Source of the DNA: Paenibacillus glycinis
GTDB taxonomy: Bacteria; Bacillota; Bacilli; Paenibacillales; Paenibacillaceae
DNA length: 64,000 nt
NCBI RefSeq assembly: GCF_009909185.1
Contig: NZ_JAAAMV010000028.1
Coordinates: 62,001 to 126,000 of the forward strand
Direction of reading: 5' to 3'
A program made the position numbers and the translations under genes. The notes under the pieces were generated by a model, which saw only the letters and a list, made by a program, of their open reading frames with translations, did no database searches and had not been told where the DNA came from. This document shows positions 33,884 through 43,959 of this stretch, one piece after another (position 1 is the stretch's first letter; the number at the start of each line of letters is the position of its first letter).

Positions 33884-36319
33884 CTATTTCTCCGATTTAA
33901 TATTAAAATCTTGTAATTTCCCTCTTATTGTTTTATCGTCTTTTCCTTGGGCATTTAGAGCATCCAGATAGACTTGTAATGCATTCGCTACATACTTTTC
34001 GTCCAGTTTATGTTTTGTTAGCGGTTTGGTGATGTCGACTGCTTCCTTATAGTTCTTTTGTTCAACGTCGATTTGTCCGATCGCTAAACGAATAAGCGGC
34101 GTTACGCTGAAGTCCCGTCCTTGCAGTTGTTCGGTTGGCAATTCTTTCAGAAGGTCGATTCTAGCAATAACTTCGTCGTAGAGTTCTTGGGCGCGTTTCC
34201 ATTTCTTAAGGGCGCCTGTCGTGTCGGTAGTCTTCTCAGCGATACCTGCTTGCGCATATTCCCAAATTGTACGTTCGTAAAATTCAATGTCCCAAGGCCT
34301 GGTTTTAATGCCTGCTTCGAGTACGTATAGTGCTTTATCGGTATTCCCCAGGTTTTTATCCAGCGTAAATTCAACTAGGAATAGATCTCGATTGTAGGGC
34401 TCGGATCTCCGAAGCTGATTGACTAATAACGAAATGCTTTGCAAGTATTGCTGATCCCTCGTTTGATTGAAAGCTTGATTCAACCAATCGATTTCGCGCA
34501 GGAGATATTCGGGATTGCTCGGCGAATACTTAATGGCATCGTCAAGCGGAGGAATTAAATCTTTCAGTTGATGCTGCTTGTCGGAGGCAAGTGAAATAGC
34601 ATTACGATAATAGGAATCGGCCATATAGGATCTCCAAGAACCGATCAACATAATGGATGCCAGCAAGGCGATGCCTATGGGAAAACCGATCTTCCAGACT
34701 TTTCCCGAAATTTCGTCCTGGCGAATCTTCTGGGGAAGTGCCATTCGTTCGCCGTAAGCGGCTCCCATTAATCCCAGCGATAAGAAGACCAAGATTGCCA
34801 GATAGATATAGCTCATATCAAAATCGATTGCGCTATGCACGAGAAGAGAAACAACTATGATATAGAATGCAAAGTGGGATTTGTCTTCTTCGTTGTCCTT
34901 GATATAACTTCGTATGTAAATGTAAAATACGCAGGCGATGAAACCGATTAAAACGAGCAGTCCTACCCAACCGGTTTCAACAAGCGTTTGCAGGTAAAAG
35001 CTATGAACCTGTTTGCTGCTATACGGGTTATTTTGGTATTTCTCGTAGAGAGCATTCCATCCTCCGCCGCCTGCCCCGAAAACGGGATAATCGGCAGAAA
35101 TCTTCAACGCGTCTTTATAAAACGTTCCGCGTTCGAGCACGCTGTGTTGATTGAGGTTGATGTTCTCGAGTCGATCGGCGATTTCGCCAGGCAATAATTG
35201 ACGTATGCTGCTGCTGGCTAGGAGCAGGGAGGCACCTGCCAAGGTAATGACGACCAGTGCAACGGGAACGACTGCATACGATCGTCTGGTTGCGGCAAAT
35301 GCCTTGAATCTTGCTTCCAAGCGCTCGTTAAGCAGTTGGTGCAACAATAGTATCACGCCTGCGGATATAAGGCCCGCAATGACAATCAAGGACCAGCCCT
35401 CAAGCGGTAATTTGGACCAGACTGATATCAGATTCGGATCGCCGCCTGCCGCCTTCGGAAGCACCCGAGGAGCGATGGCATTCATGGTTGAAGTCGTTCG
35501 GCCCAGAATCGCGAAGGAGGCGAGTATTGAAATGCAGGTATAAAGCAGAAACAGCAATTGCTGCTTGAACTTCAAGAAAGGCAGCACGAGCAAAATCAAT
35601 ATTGGCACGATAACCAAGGCGCCCCGGGACAAAGTGAGCATGAAGGACACCCAAATTGGCACGAGCATGAAGGCATGAATAAAACGCAAATACGATAATC
35701 GGACTTGTACAATAAGAAAAAGTCCGACTAAAAACAAGGCAGAAAGATAAGCGGCATAAGCATTCGGGTACTGGAACACCGCGGTGACTCGGTATACCTC
35801 TTGTTGGTACCAGAGTGCATCCGGAAAATAGCGTTGTCCGAACATATTAGCAAGTCCGTAGAAAACAACGCCGTAACCCGAGAACTGGATGCCGTAGAGG
35901 AGCAACAACCTTGCCTTGGTGGAGTCGCCATAATATAGACCCAGTAAAAAGATGGACGACAACATGAACGAGATATAGATCATGATATGCGACTGATGAA
36001 CCGAAGCGGCTCCCGCATTTGAAATTAAGTAGGTGAGTGGCAGCAGCCACACGCAAGCAGATATTATCGACTTCCAACTGTTCAATCTTGCGGTCTTATA
36101 CAAGTAGATGGTCCCGGCAAGCAAGAGAACGAAAAAAGCGATTTCCGCTCCGATAATCGAGCGTTCGTACATCAATAAATACCCGACGAATAGCTTGCTA
36201 CTGTTGTAGGGGTAAATAAAAAGCAGCAGGGTAATTACGACTAGCCCGGTCCATTTGATCAGCGAGAAATCTTTTGCTTCGGGCTTTGCAAGTTTTTTTT
36301 GGTTGAGACTCGTCTTCAT
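33884..36319 (-). CDS. O-antigen-ligase/Wzy_C-type membrane protein with C-terminal helical repeat region
   Basis: The 811-residue protein has about twelve membrane segments in its first 550 residues. A large outside loop carries the O-antigen ligase/polymerase block around GGGGWNALYEKYQNNPYSSKQVHSFYLQTLVETGWVG (histidine in KQVHSFYL). The last 230 residues are soluble and helical with TPR-like spacing (KALYVLEAGIKTRPWDIEFYERTIWEY). This size and layout match WsaB/WsfB oligosaccharyltransferases, which move lipid-linked glycans to S-layer proteins; capsule polymerase is the other option. GGAGA six bases before the ATG at 36319 fixes the start. It lies behind, and in the same direction as, the SLH gene. 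A weak hairpin follows the stop. Confidence 0.75.
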   Translation of the reverse strand: MKTSLNQKKLAKPEAKDFSLIKWTGLVVITLLLFIYPYNSSKLFVGYLLMYERSIIGAEIAFFVLLLAGTIYLYKTARLNSWKSIISACVWLLPLTYLISNAGAASVHQSHIMIYISFMLSSIFLLGLYYGDSTKARLLLLYGIQFSGYGVVFYGLANMFGQRYFPDALWYQQEVYRVTAVFQYPNAYAAYLSALFLVGLFLIVQVRLSYLRFIHAFMLVPIWVSFMLTLSRGALVIVPILILLVLPFLKFKQQLLFLLYTCISILASFAILGRTTSTMNAIAPRVLPKAAGGDPNLISVWSKLPLEGWSLIVIAGLISAGVILLLHQLLNERLEARFKAFAATRRSYAVVPVALVVITLAGASLLLASSSIRQLLPGEIADRLENINLNQHSVLERGTFYKDALKISADYPVFGAGGGGWNALYEKYQNNPYSSKQVHSFYLQTLVETGWVGLLVLIGFIACVFYIYIRSYIKDNEEDKSHFAFYIIVVSLLVHSAIDFDMSYIYLAILVFLSLGLMGAAYGERMALPQKIRQDEISGKVWKIGFPIGIALLASIMLIGSWRSYMADSYYRNAISLASDKQHQLKDLIPPLDDAIKYSPSNPEYLLREIDWLNQAFNQTRDQQYLQSISLLVNQLRRSEPYNRDLFLVEFTLDKNLGNTDKALYVLEAGIKTRPWDIEFYERTIWEYAQAGIAEKTTDTTGALKKWKRAQELYDEVIARIDLLKELPTEQLQGRDFSVTPLIRLAIGQIDVEQKNYKEAVDITKPLTKHKLDEKYVANALQVYLDALNAQGKDDKTIRGKLQDFNIKSEK

Positions 36320-36721
36320 TCGTTTCTCCTAATGATCATCATATATGTAAAATAATTGCGCTATTGCCTTGTGACTTTTTAAGCAAGTATATAGTTAAAC
36401 GTATTTAGATGATAAAAGTTTCGGTAAAAAAAGAAATTTTTTCATAGTATTAAAAAGGAAAACTATTTATGATTACTTAAGTATAATAAGAGAACGATGC
36501 CGAGCTACAAAAAGTAACAATGGGTCCTTTATAATACTAGAATATAAACTAAATTTCAAAACCTAATCCGTTGAATGGAGGAGACCTTGAAAATATTTGT
36601 TAGTCAGGAGGGAAATTAACTTAAATTAACTGGAACTAATAATGCAACCTTGATATCATTGATATCATTATTTGTAAAATTGGAATTATTAATAATCGTT
36701 TACAAGTTAAGGGAGTTTGAA
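36320..36721. other. AT-rich divergent intergenic region
   Basis: These 402 bases separate the ligase gene (minus) from the exporter genes (plus). They include two TATAAT-like elements on the plus strand (36482-36487 and 36530-36535), neither with a convincing -35. A GGAGGAG followed by TTG near 36587 opens only ten codons before a stop, so no gene is called. A short direct repeat, TGATATCATTGATATCAT, lies near 36651-36670. Confidence 0.5.
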
Positions 36722-37498
36722 ATGGACATATATTTTAAAAATCTATACAAATATAAAGATTTGTTTTTCGAGTTAGTGCGAAAAGATATAAAGCTTAAAT
36801 ATAAAAATTCGATTTTAGGTGTTCTTTGGAGCATGTTGAACCCCTTGTTGATGATGGTCGTTCTGAGCCTTGTTTTCATGGAGTTTTTTAAAAACAATAT
36901 CCCCAATTTCCCGGTTTACGTTTTGATAGGCAGGCTTGTATATCAATATTTTTCGGAGGCCACCAACTTTGCCATGGACTCCATCAATGTCAATAGCCAG
37001 TTGATTCGGAAGGTTTACGTTCCTAAATATTTTTTTCCACTTTCACGTGTTGTCTCATCGCTAATAACAACGATTCTTACTTTGGTGCCATTAGCATTGA
37101 CAATGGTAATTACGGGCCTTCCATTGCGTTGGATTAATTTAATGATTGTATTCCCGCTCTTTTACTTGTTGGTTATTGTAGCGGGAGTTGGGCTGTTGCT
37201 TTCTGCTATCACGGTGTTTTTCAATGATATGAAACATATGTATTCGATTTTTTTGTTATTGCTGATGTACATGACACCGATTTTTTATCCGGCTTCTATA
37301 ATTCCGGAAAAGTATTTGACATTAATCAAGTTGAACCCGATTTTTCCTATTGTTGAAATGTTTCGTGATTTCCTGATGTATAATACTATGCCCGATATAT
37401 CGGCGCATCTATATTTGATTATGAATATGGTTATTTATGGAGGAATCGGGTTGTTAGTATTCTATAAAACGCAAGACCGGTTCGTTTATCACTTATAG
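36722..37498 (+). CDS. ABC-2 type polysaccharide exporter permease (Wzm/TagG type)
   Basis: The 258-residue protein has about six membrane segments after a cytoplasmic N-terminus containing RKDIKLKYKNSILGVLWSMLNPLLM, the standard Wzm/TagG opening. The C-terminal part has YMTPIFYPASIIPEKYLTLIKLNP. With the next ATPase it would carry an undecaprenyl-linked glycan across the membrane. GGGAG six bases upstream of the ATG at 36722 decides the start over an earlier in-frame codon. Base composition is markedly AT-rich compared with the rfbCBD genes, which suggests separate ancestry. Confidence 0.92.
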   Translation: MDIYFKNLYKYKDLFFELVRKDIKLKYKNSILGVLWSMLNPLLMMVVLSLVFMEFFKNNIPNFPVYVLIGRLVYQYFSEATNFAMDSINVNSQLIRKVYVPKYFFPLSRVVSSLITTILTLVPLALTMVITGLPLRWINLMIVFPLFYLLVIVAGVGLLLSAITVFFNDMKHMYSIFLLLLMYMTPIFYPASIIPEKYLTLIKLNPIFPIVEMFRDFLMYNTMPDISAHLYLIMNMVIYGGIGLLVFYKTQDRFVYHL

Positions 37499-37517
37499 AG
37501 TTGAGGTGTGAGAACCG

Positions 37518-38255
37518 ATGAGCGATATTGCGATTCAGGTTTCGAATGTAACGATGAAATATCGGATAGCTTCTGAAAAACTAGATTCTCTGAAAAATTA
37601 CTTTATTAAGAAAATAAGAAAAGAAATTCAGTATGAAGAGTTTCATGCGCTAAAAGAAGTAGGATTCTCCGTTAACAAAGGCGATGTCTTCGGAATCATT
37701 GGATTGAATGGCGCGGGGAAGAGTACTTTGCTGAAAATAATAGCGGGAGTGCTAAAGCCAACACAAGGCAAGGTAGTGACAAAAGGGGCTATCGCTCCAT
37801 TGATCGAATTAGGGGCGGGTTTTAACGGCGAGTTGTCCGGTGTTGAGAACATATATCTGAATGGGCTATTAATGGGGTATTCGAAGAAGTTCGTAAAGGA
37901 CAAATTAGAGGAAATAATATCTTTCTCGGAACTGGATAAATTCATTCATACGCCATTGAAGAATTATTCGTCGGGTATGAAGGCGAGACTCGGATTTTCT
38001 ATCGCAACAGTCATTCAACCGGAAATATTAATTGTGGATGAAGTGCTATCTGTAGGTGATTTTAAATTCAAAGAAAAATCCGAGAAGAAAATCAAGTCGA
38101 TGATTGAAGATGAGGGAACTACAGTTTTATTTGTTTCACATTCATTAAGCCAGGTTGAGAGAATTTGTAAAAATGCACTGTGGCTGGAGCATGGTTGTGT
38201 GAAGAAGATCGGTAAAGTTGAAGAGATCATTTCCGAATTTAAGAATAATGCCTAA
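37518..38255 (+). CDS. ABC-2 type polysaccharide exporter ATPase (Wzt/TagH type)
   Basis: The 245-residue ATPase has Walker A GLNGAGKST, the Wzt/TagH block IAPLIELGAGFNGELSGVENIYLNG, signature NYSSGMKARLGFSIA, Walker B ILIVDEVLSVGD and the switch histidine in FVSHS. It lacks the C-terminal carbohydrate-binding domain that some Wzt proteins use to read a glycan end modification, so it resembles exporters that do not check the chain end. GAGGTG precedes the ATG at 37518, 19 bases after the permease stop. Confidence 0.93.
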   Translation: MSDIAIQVSNVTMKYRIASEKLDSLKNYFIKKIRKEIQYEEFHALKEVGFSVNKGDVFGIIGLNGAGKSTLLKIIAGVLKPTQGKVVTKGAIAPLIELGAGFNGELSGVENIYLNGLLMGYSKKFVKDKLEEIISFSELDKFIHTPLKNYSSGMKARLGFSIATVIQPEILIVDEVLSVGDFKFKEKSEKKIKSMIEDEGTTVLFVSHSLSQVERICKNALWLEHGCVKKIGKVEEIISEFKNNA

Positions 38256-38325
38256 ACATCATTCATTTTGTATTGTGTTGGTACATGTAGGTAATACAGT
38301 GCATTAAGGGCATAAGGTGATAGTG

Positions 38326-40407
38326 ATGCGTGATAAAGTGAAAGCGGAGTTCGAACAAATATGCCGACTGATCGATCAGAATGAATACATATCGTTCGAT
38401 ATCTATGATACGGCCTTGCTCCGCAATGTGCTGTATCCAAGTGATATTTTTGACATCGTAGAGATGACGTTGAGCGAGCAACGAATAGCGATAGTGGAGT
38501 TTAAGCGATTGCGGATCGCGTCGGAGAGCGAAGCTCGAAGGCGTTCTGTGAGCGAGGACATTACTATCGATGATATCTACCGAGTTGTAATGGAACGTAT
38601 CGGTACAGCGCTAAGCGAGCAAGCATTGCAGTTGGAGCTAGAAGTGGAACGTAAGTTCACAGTCGCCAATCGCTTCATAAAGCAGGTCTACGACTATGCG
38701 CGTGAGCGCGGCAAGCTCATCTTGTTCATCTCAGACATGTATTTGCCTCCGACTGTACTCACCGAATTGTTGTTGAAGAACGGATATGATCAGTATGATG
38801 CGTTGTTGGTGTCGGGCGAGGATGGCTGCTCCAAGGCGACAGGCAGCCGCTATCGGCAGTTGCAGGACTTATACCCATCTACCATGAGCTGGCTGCACAT
38901 CGGTGACAATCTCGTTTCTGATTATGAGAATGCGAGAAAAGCAGGTATTAATGCGTATTATTACAAATCCGTGCGGGAACGTGCGGGGATGAGCGTCATT
39001 GATAACGGCCGTGGCCGTCTTACGCTTCGACAGTCGCTCATGAAGGCTCTGCAGATTAACGCATGCGAGACGACGGATGAATATGATTACTGGGAGCGCT
39101 TCGGAAGGTTGACTGTCTCTTCGTTGTTCTACGGGTTTACGACATGGTTGATGGAAGGGTTGAGGGGTCAAGAGAATGTTTACTTCCTCTCACGAGACGG
39201 TTATCTGCCGTACTTACTCTATAAGAGATTGGCGTTGCATCGCGCGGATGTCCCTCAAGCACAATATATATATGCTTCAAGACGTGCGTATCAAATTCCG
39301 AATATTATCCATATACCGCAAGATGAAGCGATTGAGTTGCTCATAGCAAACAATAAAGTTCCAGGGCATAGCATTACATTACAAGAGATATTCGACAATC
39401 TTAGATTAGACAAGCTGAAAGATTATGATAATAAGTTCGAGATGTTTGGCTTATCTGACTTTACATATGAGCTCCGCGGTCAACGAGACATTCACGCCAC
39501 ACGTGAATTACTAAAGTCAATATATCCTGATATTATGGCTCATTTAAAAGAAGAGGCAGAGCTTCTTCGAACATATTTGCAGCAACAAGGCATAGAAGGC
39601 AAACACCGCGTGAACGTAGTTGATGTAGGCTGGCGTGCTTCGACGCATAAGGCGCTTCACGACATGACAGGGATGAACGTATATGGCTATTATCTCGGCA
39701 CAATAGAGAATGTCTACACGGATATCGCGGACAAAGTGAGTGCATTCGTCTTCAACTTGGGGCGGCCGCATCAACTGCGTAAGCATATCATGGAAAATGT
39801 TATGATGTATGAATTCCTATTCTCAGCTCCGCATGGGTCATTGATTGGCTTCAAACAAGATGGTAGACGAGTCGTCCCTGTTCTGAAGGATTTGGAAGAG
39901 AATAGCGCGGTTATCGCTGCGATGAATGGCATCCAGATCGGGGTGCTGGCTATGGCTGATGAATACGAGCAGTACGCTGACTACTTGCAAGGTATGAAAG
40001 TAGAGGAAGCATTGAGCGATTTCATGGCGTTTATAGAAGCGAAGCGTTACGAAGACCTGATGGCGTTCAGCGAGCTAACAGCAGTTGTCGGGATCGGGGA
40101 TTCCAAGTCTAAGCAAAAGTACGTAAGTGTGATTCCATCGGGCGTAAGTCAAAAAATAAAGCGTGCGGCAATGCGTCAGTCAGTGACGAATTTATGGCCA
40201 GGTGCGATAGTCATGACGGGCAGTAAGGAAGCAGCCGCGAGTCGATGGCGGCATGTTGGGAATCGATTATACATACAATTCAATGGCGGTCGAAGGAAGA
40301 AATTACTGGGGTTAATGGTCAAGGGTATCAAGGATCCAAAGAGGGCAATGCGATATGTGAGAGGGTCGATTGTTGACCAGATTAAATCGTTAATTCGTAA
40401 AGCATAA
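38326..40407 (+). CDS. HAD-superfamily protein, COG5610 type (polysaccharide cluster, unknown function)
   Basis: The 693-residue protein begins with a HAD-like domain (about 18-210): motif I SFDIYDTALLR (D25), motif II ISDMYLPP and motif IV HIGDNLVSDYENARKAG. The residue two after the nucleophile is Tyr (Y27), not the Asp of HAD phosphatases, so phosphatase activity is doubtful. A second conserved region starts near residue 280 with FLSRDGYLPYLLYKRL and later VDVGWRAS; it is shared with the next gene. The C-terminus is basic. COG5610-type proteins occur in surface-polysaccharide clusters but their reaction is not known. AAGGTG fits the ATG at 38326; a GTG at 38317 is possible. Confidence 0.7.
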   Translation: MRDKVKAEFEQICRLIDQNEYISFDIYDTALLRNVLYPSDIFDIVEMTLSEQRIAIVEFKRLRIASESEARRRSVSEDITIDDIYRVVMERIGTALSEQALQLELEVERKFTVANRFIKQVYDYARERGKLILFISDMYLPPTVLTELLLKNGYDQYDALLVSGEDGCSKATGSRYRQLQDLYPSTMSWLHIGDNLVSDYENARKAGINAYYYKSVRERAGMSVIDNGRGRLTLRQSLMKALQINACETTDEYDYWERFGRLTVSSLFYGFTTWLMEGLRGQENVYFLSRDGYLPYLLYKRLALHRADVPQAQYIYASRRAYQIPNIIHIPQDEAIELLIANNKVPGHSITLQEIFDNLRLDKLKDYDNKFEMFGLSDFTYELRGQRDIHATRELLKSIYPDIMAHLKEEAELLRTYLQQQGIEGKHRVNVVDVGWRASTHKALHDMTGMNVYGYYLGTIENVYTDIADKVSAFVFNLGRPHQLRKHIMENVMMYEFLFSAPHGSLIGFKQDGRRVVPVLKDLEENSAVIAAMNGIQIGVLAMADEYEQYADYLQGMKVEEALSDFMAFIEAKRYEDLMAFSELTAVVGIGDSKSKQKYVSVIPSGVSQKIKRAAMRQSVTNLWPGAIVMTGSKEAAASRWRHVGNRLYIQFNGGRRKKLLGLMVKGIKDPKRAMRYVRGSIVDQIKSLIRKA

Positions 40408-40453
40408 ATATGTGCTCTGCAACTATATATTCATCATGAAAGGATAGTTACGA

Positions 40454-43400
40454 ATGGATAACGAAAATATCTTGCTCCCGAAGGTTTCAATCATTGTTCC
40501 GATTTATGGAACGGAAAGTTTATTAAGCAAATGTCTCGATAGCATTATAAATCAAACCTACAAGAACCTCGAAATCATTTGCGTGAATGATTGTTCGCCA
40601 GGGAATGCAAAACAAATTGTACAAGAATTTTGCGAAACAGATAATAGAGTTAAATATGTTGAACATAGCGTAAACAAAGGATTGTACCATGCGCGTATAA
40701 CTGGAGCTGGGCTCGCTACTGGTGATTACATTGCTTTTGTTGACAGTGACGATCATATCTCCGTTGATTATTATCGGTTATTAATAGAAAAAGCTATGTC
40801 GTCGCACGCCGATATCATTGAGGGAAGAATTGTACGAGAATATGAATCTGGCGAGAAATTCATTCAAAATTTGAATAATATTCTAGCTGATGAATTGCAT
40901 GGAAATATAATTAAACAAAGGTTTTTCTCGCAAGAAGGAGTTTTCTATCATTGGCATGTGATTTGGAATAAAATCTATTCGATGAAATTGTGGAAACAAT
41001 GTCTGCCATACTATAAGAAGCAAGATCAACATCTAATAATGACAGAGGATCTGCTCTTCTCGTCATTACTATTTTTCAATGCAAATCATTATTGTTCCGT
41101 GAATAATGCAGTCTATTATTATTTTATTCGTTCCGATGCGGCAACAGGAGCGGCATCGAATGAGAAAAAAATGTTGAAAAATATCAGTGATATGGGAATT
41201 GTCTTTTCTTTTGTGGAAAACTATTTAAAGCTTCATGAAGATGGAGAGAACTTGCAGCACATTAAGAATTGGAAGACGAGTTATTTTCGTTTATGGGCTG
41301 GACGAGCCCACTCCGAGCCGATTTCTTCGTCTGCAAGGAAGAATATACTAAATGAACTTAGAAGTTCGTTTGGGGTAATCTCTGAAGAAAGTGAACAGGT
41401 TAAAGTTGAGGATTATTACCATTCCATCGTTACTACTACATGGGATGACCGTTTAGAGGAGATTAGAAGGGCGATAGCAGACCCACAGATGGAGTTTGTA
41501 AGCTTCGATATATTTGACACGCTTGTTGTGCGTCCGTTCTACTCTCCACAAGATTTATACATTTTCATGGATGATTATTTTAGTATGATCTATCCCGAAG
41601 GTGCGCTAATTCCGTTCTCTTCTATTAGATTTAGGGCTGAAGAGCGCGCACGTGGAATGCTACGAATGCAGAATCCAACTTGGGAAGACGTTAATCTGTA
41701 TGAAATCTACAGTTACATAAAGTCAGAATACAATTTGCCACATCCAATCGTGGATATGATGTTAGAAAAGGAACTTGAATTAGAACTGCGATTTATTGAG
41801 CGAAGAGAAACAATATTCGAACTATATCGCATGGCTTGTTCGATCAATAAAAAAGTCATCTTTGTCTCCGACATGTATCTTCCACAAACAGCAATCGAAA
41901 AAATATTAAGTAAAGTCGGTTACGATGAATACCATCAATTATATGTGTCTTCAGAAGTTCGATTGTTAAAAAATACGGGGTCATTATTTGATTATGTAGT
42001 TAAGGATCTCAACACACAAGCAAATCGTATCATTCATATAGGAGATAATTGGGATTCGGATAAAATAAAAGCCCAAAACAAGGGATGGAATTCGTGGTTT
42101 ATAGGTAAAACCATGGATCTATTATTGAATAAATTGCAGGATAAAGAAACCGGACACAGTGCTAATTCTTTTGACGACAGTAGTGCGAGATGGATGAGCA
42201 GTGAGCAGGCTCAGTATTTGAGTGTTCGGTGTATGCTGGCTGTCGTTGCCAACAGGCTATTTGACAATCCTTTTATTTCATTTAATGCTCAAACTGACTT
42301 TAACTGCGATCCTTTTTTTGTAGGCTATTACGCACTAGGAATGCATGCATTCGGGTTGGCACATTGGCTAGCAGAAGAATCGCAAATGAAACAGCAGGAC
42401 ACGATGCATTTTATGGCTCGTGATGGTTACTTGCCGCAGTTAGTGTATGACATTGTATCTAGCCAATATCCAGAAGCAGCGAAATCGAATTATTTGTACG
42501 CATCTCGGCTGATGTTGCTTCCATATTTGCTTACCGCAAACAATCAGTATGGTTTGGAGTTGTTCGTTTCCTTACATGCACATACTCCGATGAGTATCTT
42601 AAAGATGTTTGATGAAGTGTTGGTTGAAAACTGGACGCAAATGCTGAATAATTACGACGTGAAATTAGATAAAACGTTTAAGAGTAATAAGGAGTTTATG
42701 GATTTCGTTGACCTGATAATGAATAAGCTAGTCGATTCAGGGAAGCTTACGACTCATATAGATAGCTTATCGCGTTATTATAGAAGTATTATTCAGGGGA
42801 ATGATGCTATTTTCGATTTGGGTTACTCAGGGCGTCTACAGACTATTCTCGTTAAGCTCTTAGAGCGACCTGTGGATGCTTATTTTGTGCATGCGAACAA
42901 GGAGACTCCTTGGATGTACGGAAGGAGGAACGGGTTCCAGGTGCAAACGTATTACGAGAACAAACCGGAGATCAGCGGCATACTTAGGGAGCAACTTTTT
43001 GCCAAATCTGCTCCTTCGAGTGTAAGCATTCGAGTTGATGAAGTTGGAGTAATTGAGCCTGTCTTTGAGGATTACAATGATCACCCTATAAATGCTGCTT
43101 TCATGGAAGTCATGCATCAAGGAGCTGTCCAATTTGCCAAAGATATGACACATACTTTTGGCGAATCTATTACGACATGGAAATTCCGAAAGAATGAGGT
43201 CTCTCAGCCACTGGAGTATTATATTCATCACTCTCAGAATGCCGATCGGCTATTGTTTAACTTTTCCTACTCAGATGATACAGTTCATGGCGCTAACGAT
43301 CGAAATCGGTTGACTCATTGGTGGGATGCAGAATTAGCGAGGGCACATCCTTCTATTAATCGGACTACTGATCAGGGTATTAATTATGAACGATTCGGTA

Positions 43401-43570
43401 TGTTGTACAATCGAAGCAATATCGTTAAGGTATTATTCTATGGTTTATTTGATCGAGAAGAGCTTAAAACGAAATTAAAGCGACATTACGCTTCCAAGCC
43501 GATTTTGTTAAATGTAATAATTACAAGTTATCGTTCATTAAGAAGAGTCAAACGCAGAATTATTAAATGA
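40454..43570 (+). CDS. GT2 glycosyltransferase fused to a HAD/COG5610-type protein
   Basis: The 1038-residue protein has three parts. Residues 8-230 are a GT2 glycosyltransferase (VSIIVPIYGTESLLSKCLDS, then FVDSDDHIS with the metal-binding DSDD near 97-100). Residues 345-560 are a HAD-like domain (SFDIFDTLVVRP with D352, FVSDMYLPQ, HIGDNWDSDKIKA). Residues 600-1038 match the C-terminal region of the previous gene (FMARDGYLPQLVYD, IFDLGYSGR). So the two neighbours look like paralogues, one with an added transferase. A sugar-transfer step tied to the HAD part is likely, but the reaction is unknown. AAAGGAT eight bases before the ATG at 40454. Composition is AT-rich. Confidence 0.75.
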   Translation: MDNENILLPKVSIIVPIYGTESLLSKCLDSIINQTYKNLEIICVNDCSPGNAKQIVQEFCETDNRVKYVEHSVNKGLYHARITGAGLATGDYIAFVDSDDHISVDYYRLLIEKAMSSHADIIEGRIVREYESGEKFIQNLNNILADELHGNIIKQRFFSQEGVFYHWHVIWNKIYSMKLWKQCLPYYKKQDQHLIMTEDLLFSSLLFFNANHYCSVNNAVYYYFIRSDAATGAASNEKKMLKNISDMGIVFSFVENYLKLHEDGENLQHIKNWKTSYFRLWAGRAHSEPISSSARKNILNELRSSFGVISEESEQVKVEDYYHSIVTTTWDDRLEEIRRAIADPQMEFVSFDIFDTLVVRPFYSPQDLYIFMDDYFSMIYPEGALIPFSSIRFRAEERARGMLRMQNPTWEDVNLYEIYSYIKSEYNLPHPIVDMMLEKELELELRFIERRETIFELYRMACSINKKVIFVSDMYLPQTAIEKILSKVGYDEYHQLYVSSEVRLLKNTGSLFDYVVKDLNTQANRIIHIGDNWDSDKIKAQNKGWNSWFIGKTMDLLLNKLQDKETGHSANSFDDSSARWMSSEQAQYLSVRCMLAVVANRLFDNPFISFNAQTDFNCDPFFVGYYALGMHAFGLAHWLAEESQMKQQDTMHFMARDGYLPQLVYDIVSSQYPEAAKSNYLYASRLMLLPYLLTANNQYGLELFVSLHAHTPMSILKMFDEVLVENWTQMLNNYDVKLDKTFKSNKEFMDFVDLIMNKLVDSGKLTTHIDSLSRYYRSIIQGNDAIFDLGYSGRLQTILVKLLERPVDAYFVHANKETPWMYGRRNGFQVQTYYENKPEISGILREQLFAKSAPSSVSIRVDEVGVIEPVFEDYNDHPINAAFMEVMHQGAVQFAKDMTHTFGESITTWKFRKNEVSQPLEYYIHHSQNADRLLFNFSYSDDTVHGANDRNRLTHWWDAELARAHPSINRTTDQGINYERFGMLYNRSNIVKVLFYGLFDREELKTKLKRHYASKPILLNVIITSYRSLRRVKRRIIK

Positions 43571-43959
43571 GAAGTCCGGGCATGGTTGCGCGGGGAGGTC
43601 ATGTGAATAGGGCTACGATAAGCACTATCGGAAGTGGCATAATCATGAAGACTCCGACTTCATTACATACATGCAGCGTAAATTTGTACAAGAAGGTCAA
43701 TTACTAATCTCAAATAATGCATCGGTTGTTGAGATTGGATTTGCGAACGGAATGGCATTGTATAGATTGCAGCAGATTGGCTGTCGCAATCTACTCTGTT
43801 TTGAATGATGGTGAGCTTGTTGGTCCGTAGGATCACTTTCGTGCTTGTGATGCCTCCAACACTGGGATACTAACAGTCAGTCATCATGGTACAAAAAATG
43901 AAATTATAAGAGCGGCTCTTAAACCAGGAAGTGCTCTTATCATACAAGGAGGACTAATA
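43571..43959 (+). other. Decayed stretch between two glycan genes
   Basis: Apart from the methyltransferase-like remnant at 43611-43808, this interval of 389 bases holds only frames broken by stops. Its end supplies GGAGG at 43948-43952 for the pyruvyltransferase start. No promoter or hairpin is clear. Confidence 0.5.
43611..43808 (+). pseudogene. Remnant of a class I SAM-dependent methyltransferase
   Basis: The frame from 43611 to 43808 reads YDKHYRKWHNHEDSDFI and then ASVVEIGFANGMALYRLQQIGC before a stop. This resembles the start of a class I methyltransferase with SAM-binding motif I (VLEIGCGNG in intact members, here VEIGFANG). There is no start codon or ribosome-binding site; a TAG lies directly upstream, and several stops follow. 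Further frames up to about 43955 (GILTVSHHGTKNEIIRAALKPGSALIIQGG) may be its broken rest. Intact copies in related clusters would methylate a sugar or chain end. The identification rests on one motif. Confidence 0.5.

Noticed and set aside
36587..36619. Possible small gene starting TTG after GGAGGAG
   Set aside because: It ends after ten codons (MKIFVSQEGN) and shows no product; at most a scrap of a former gene.
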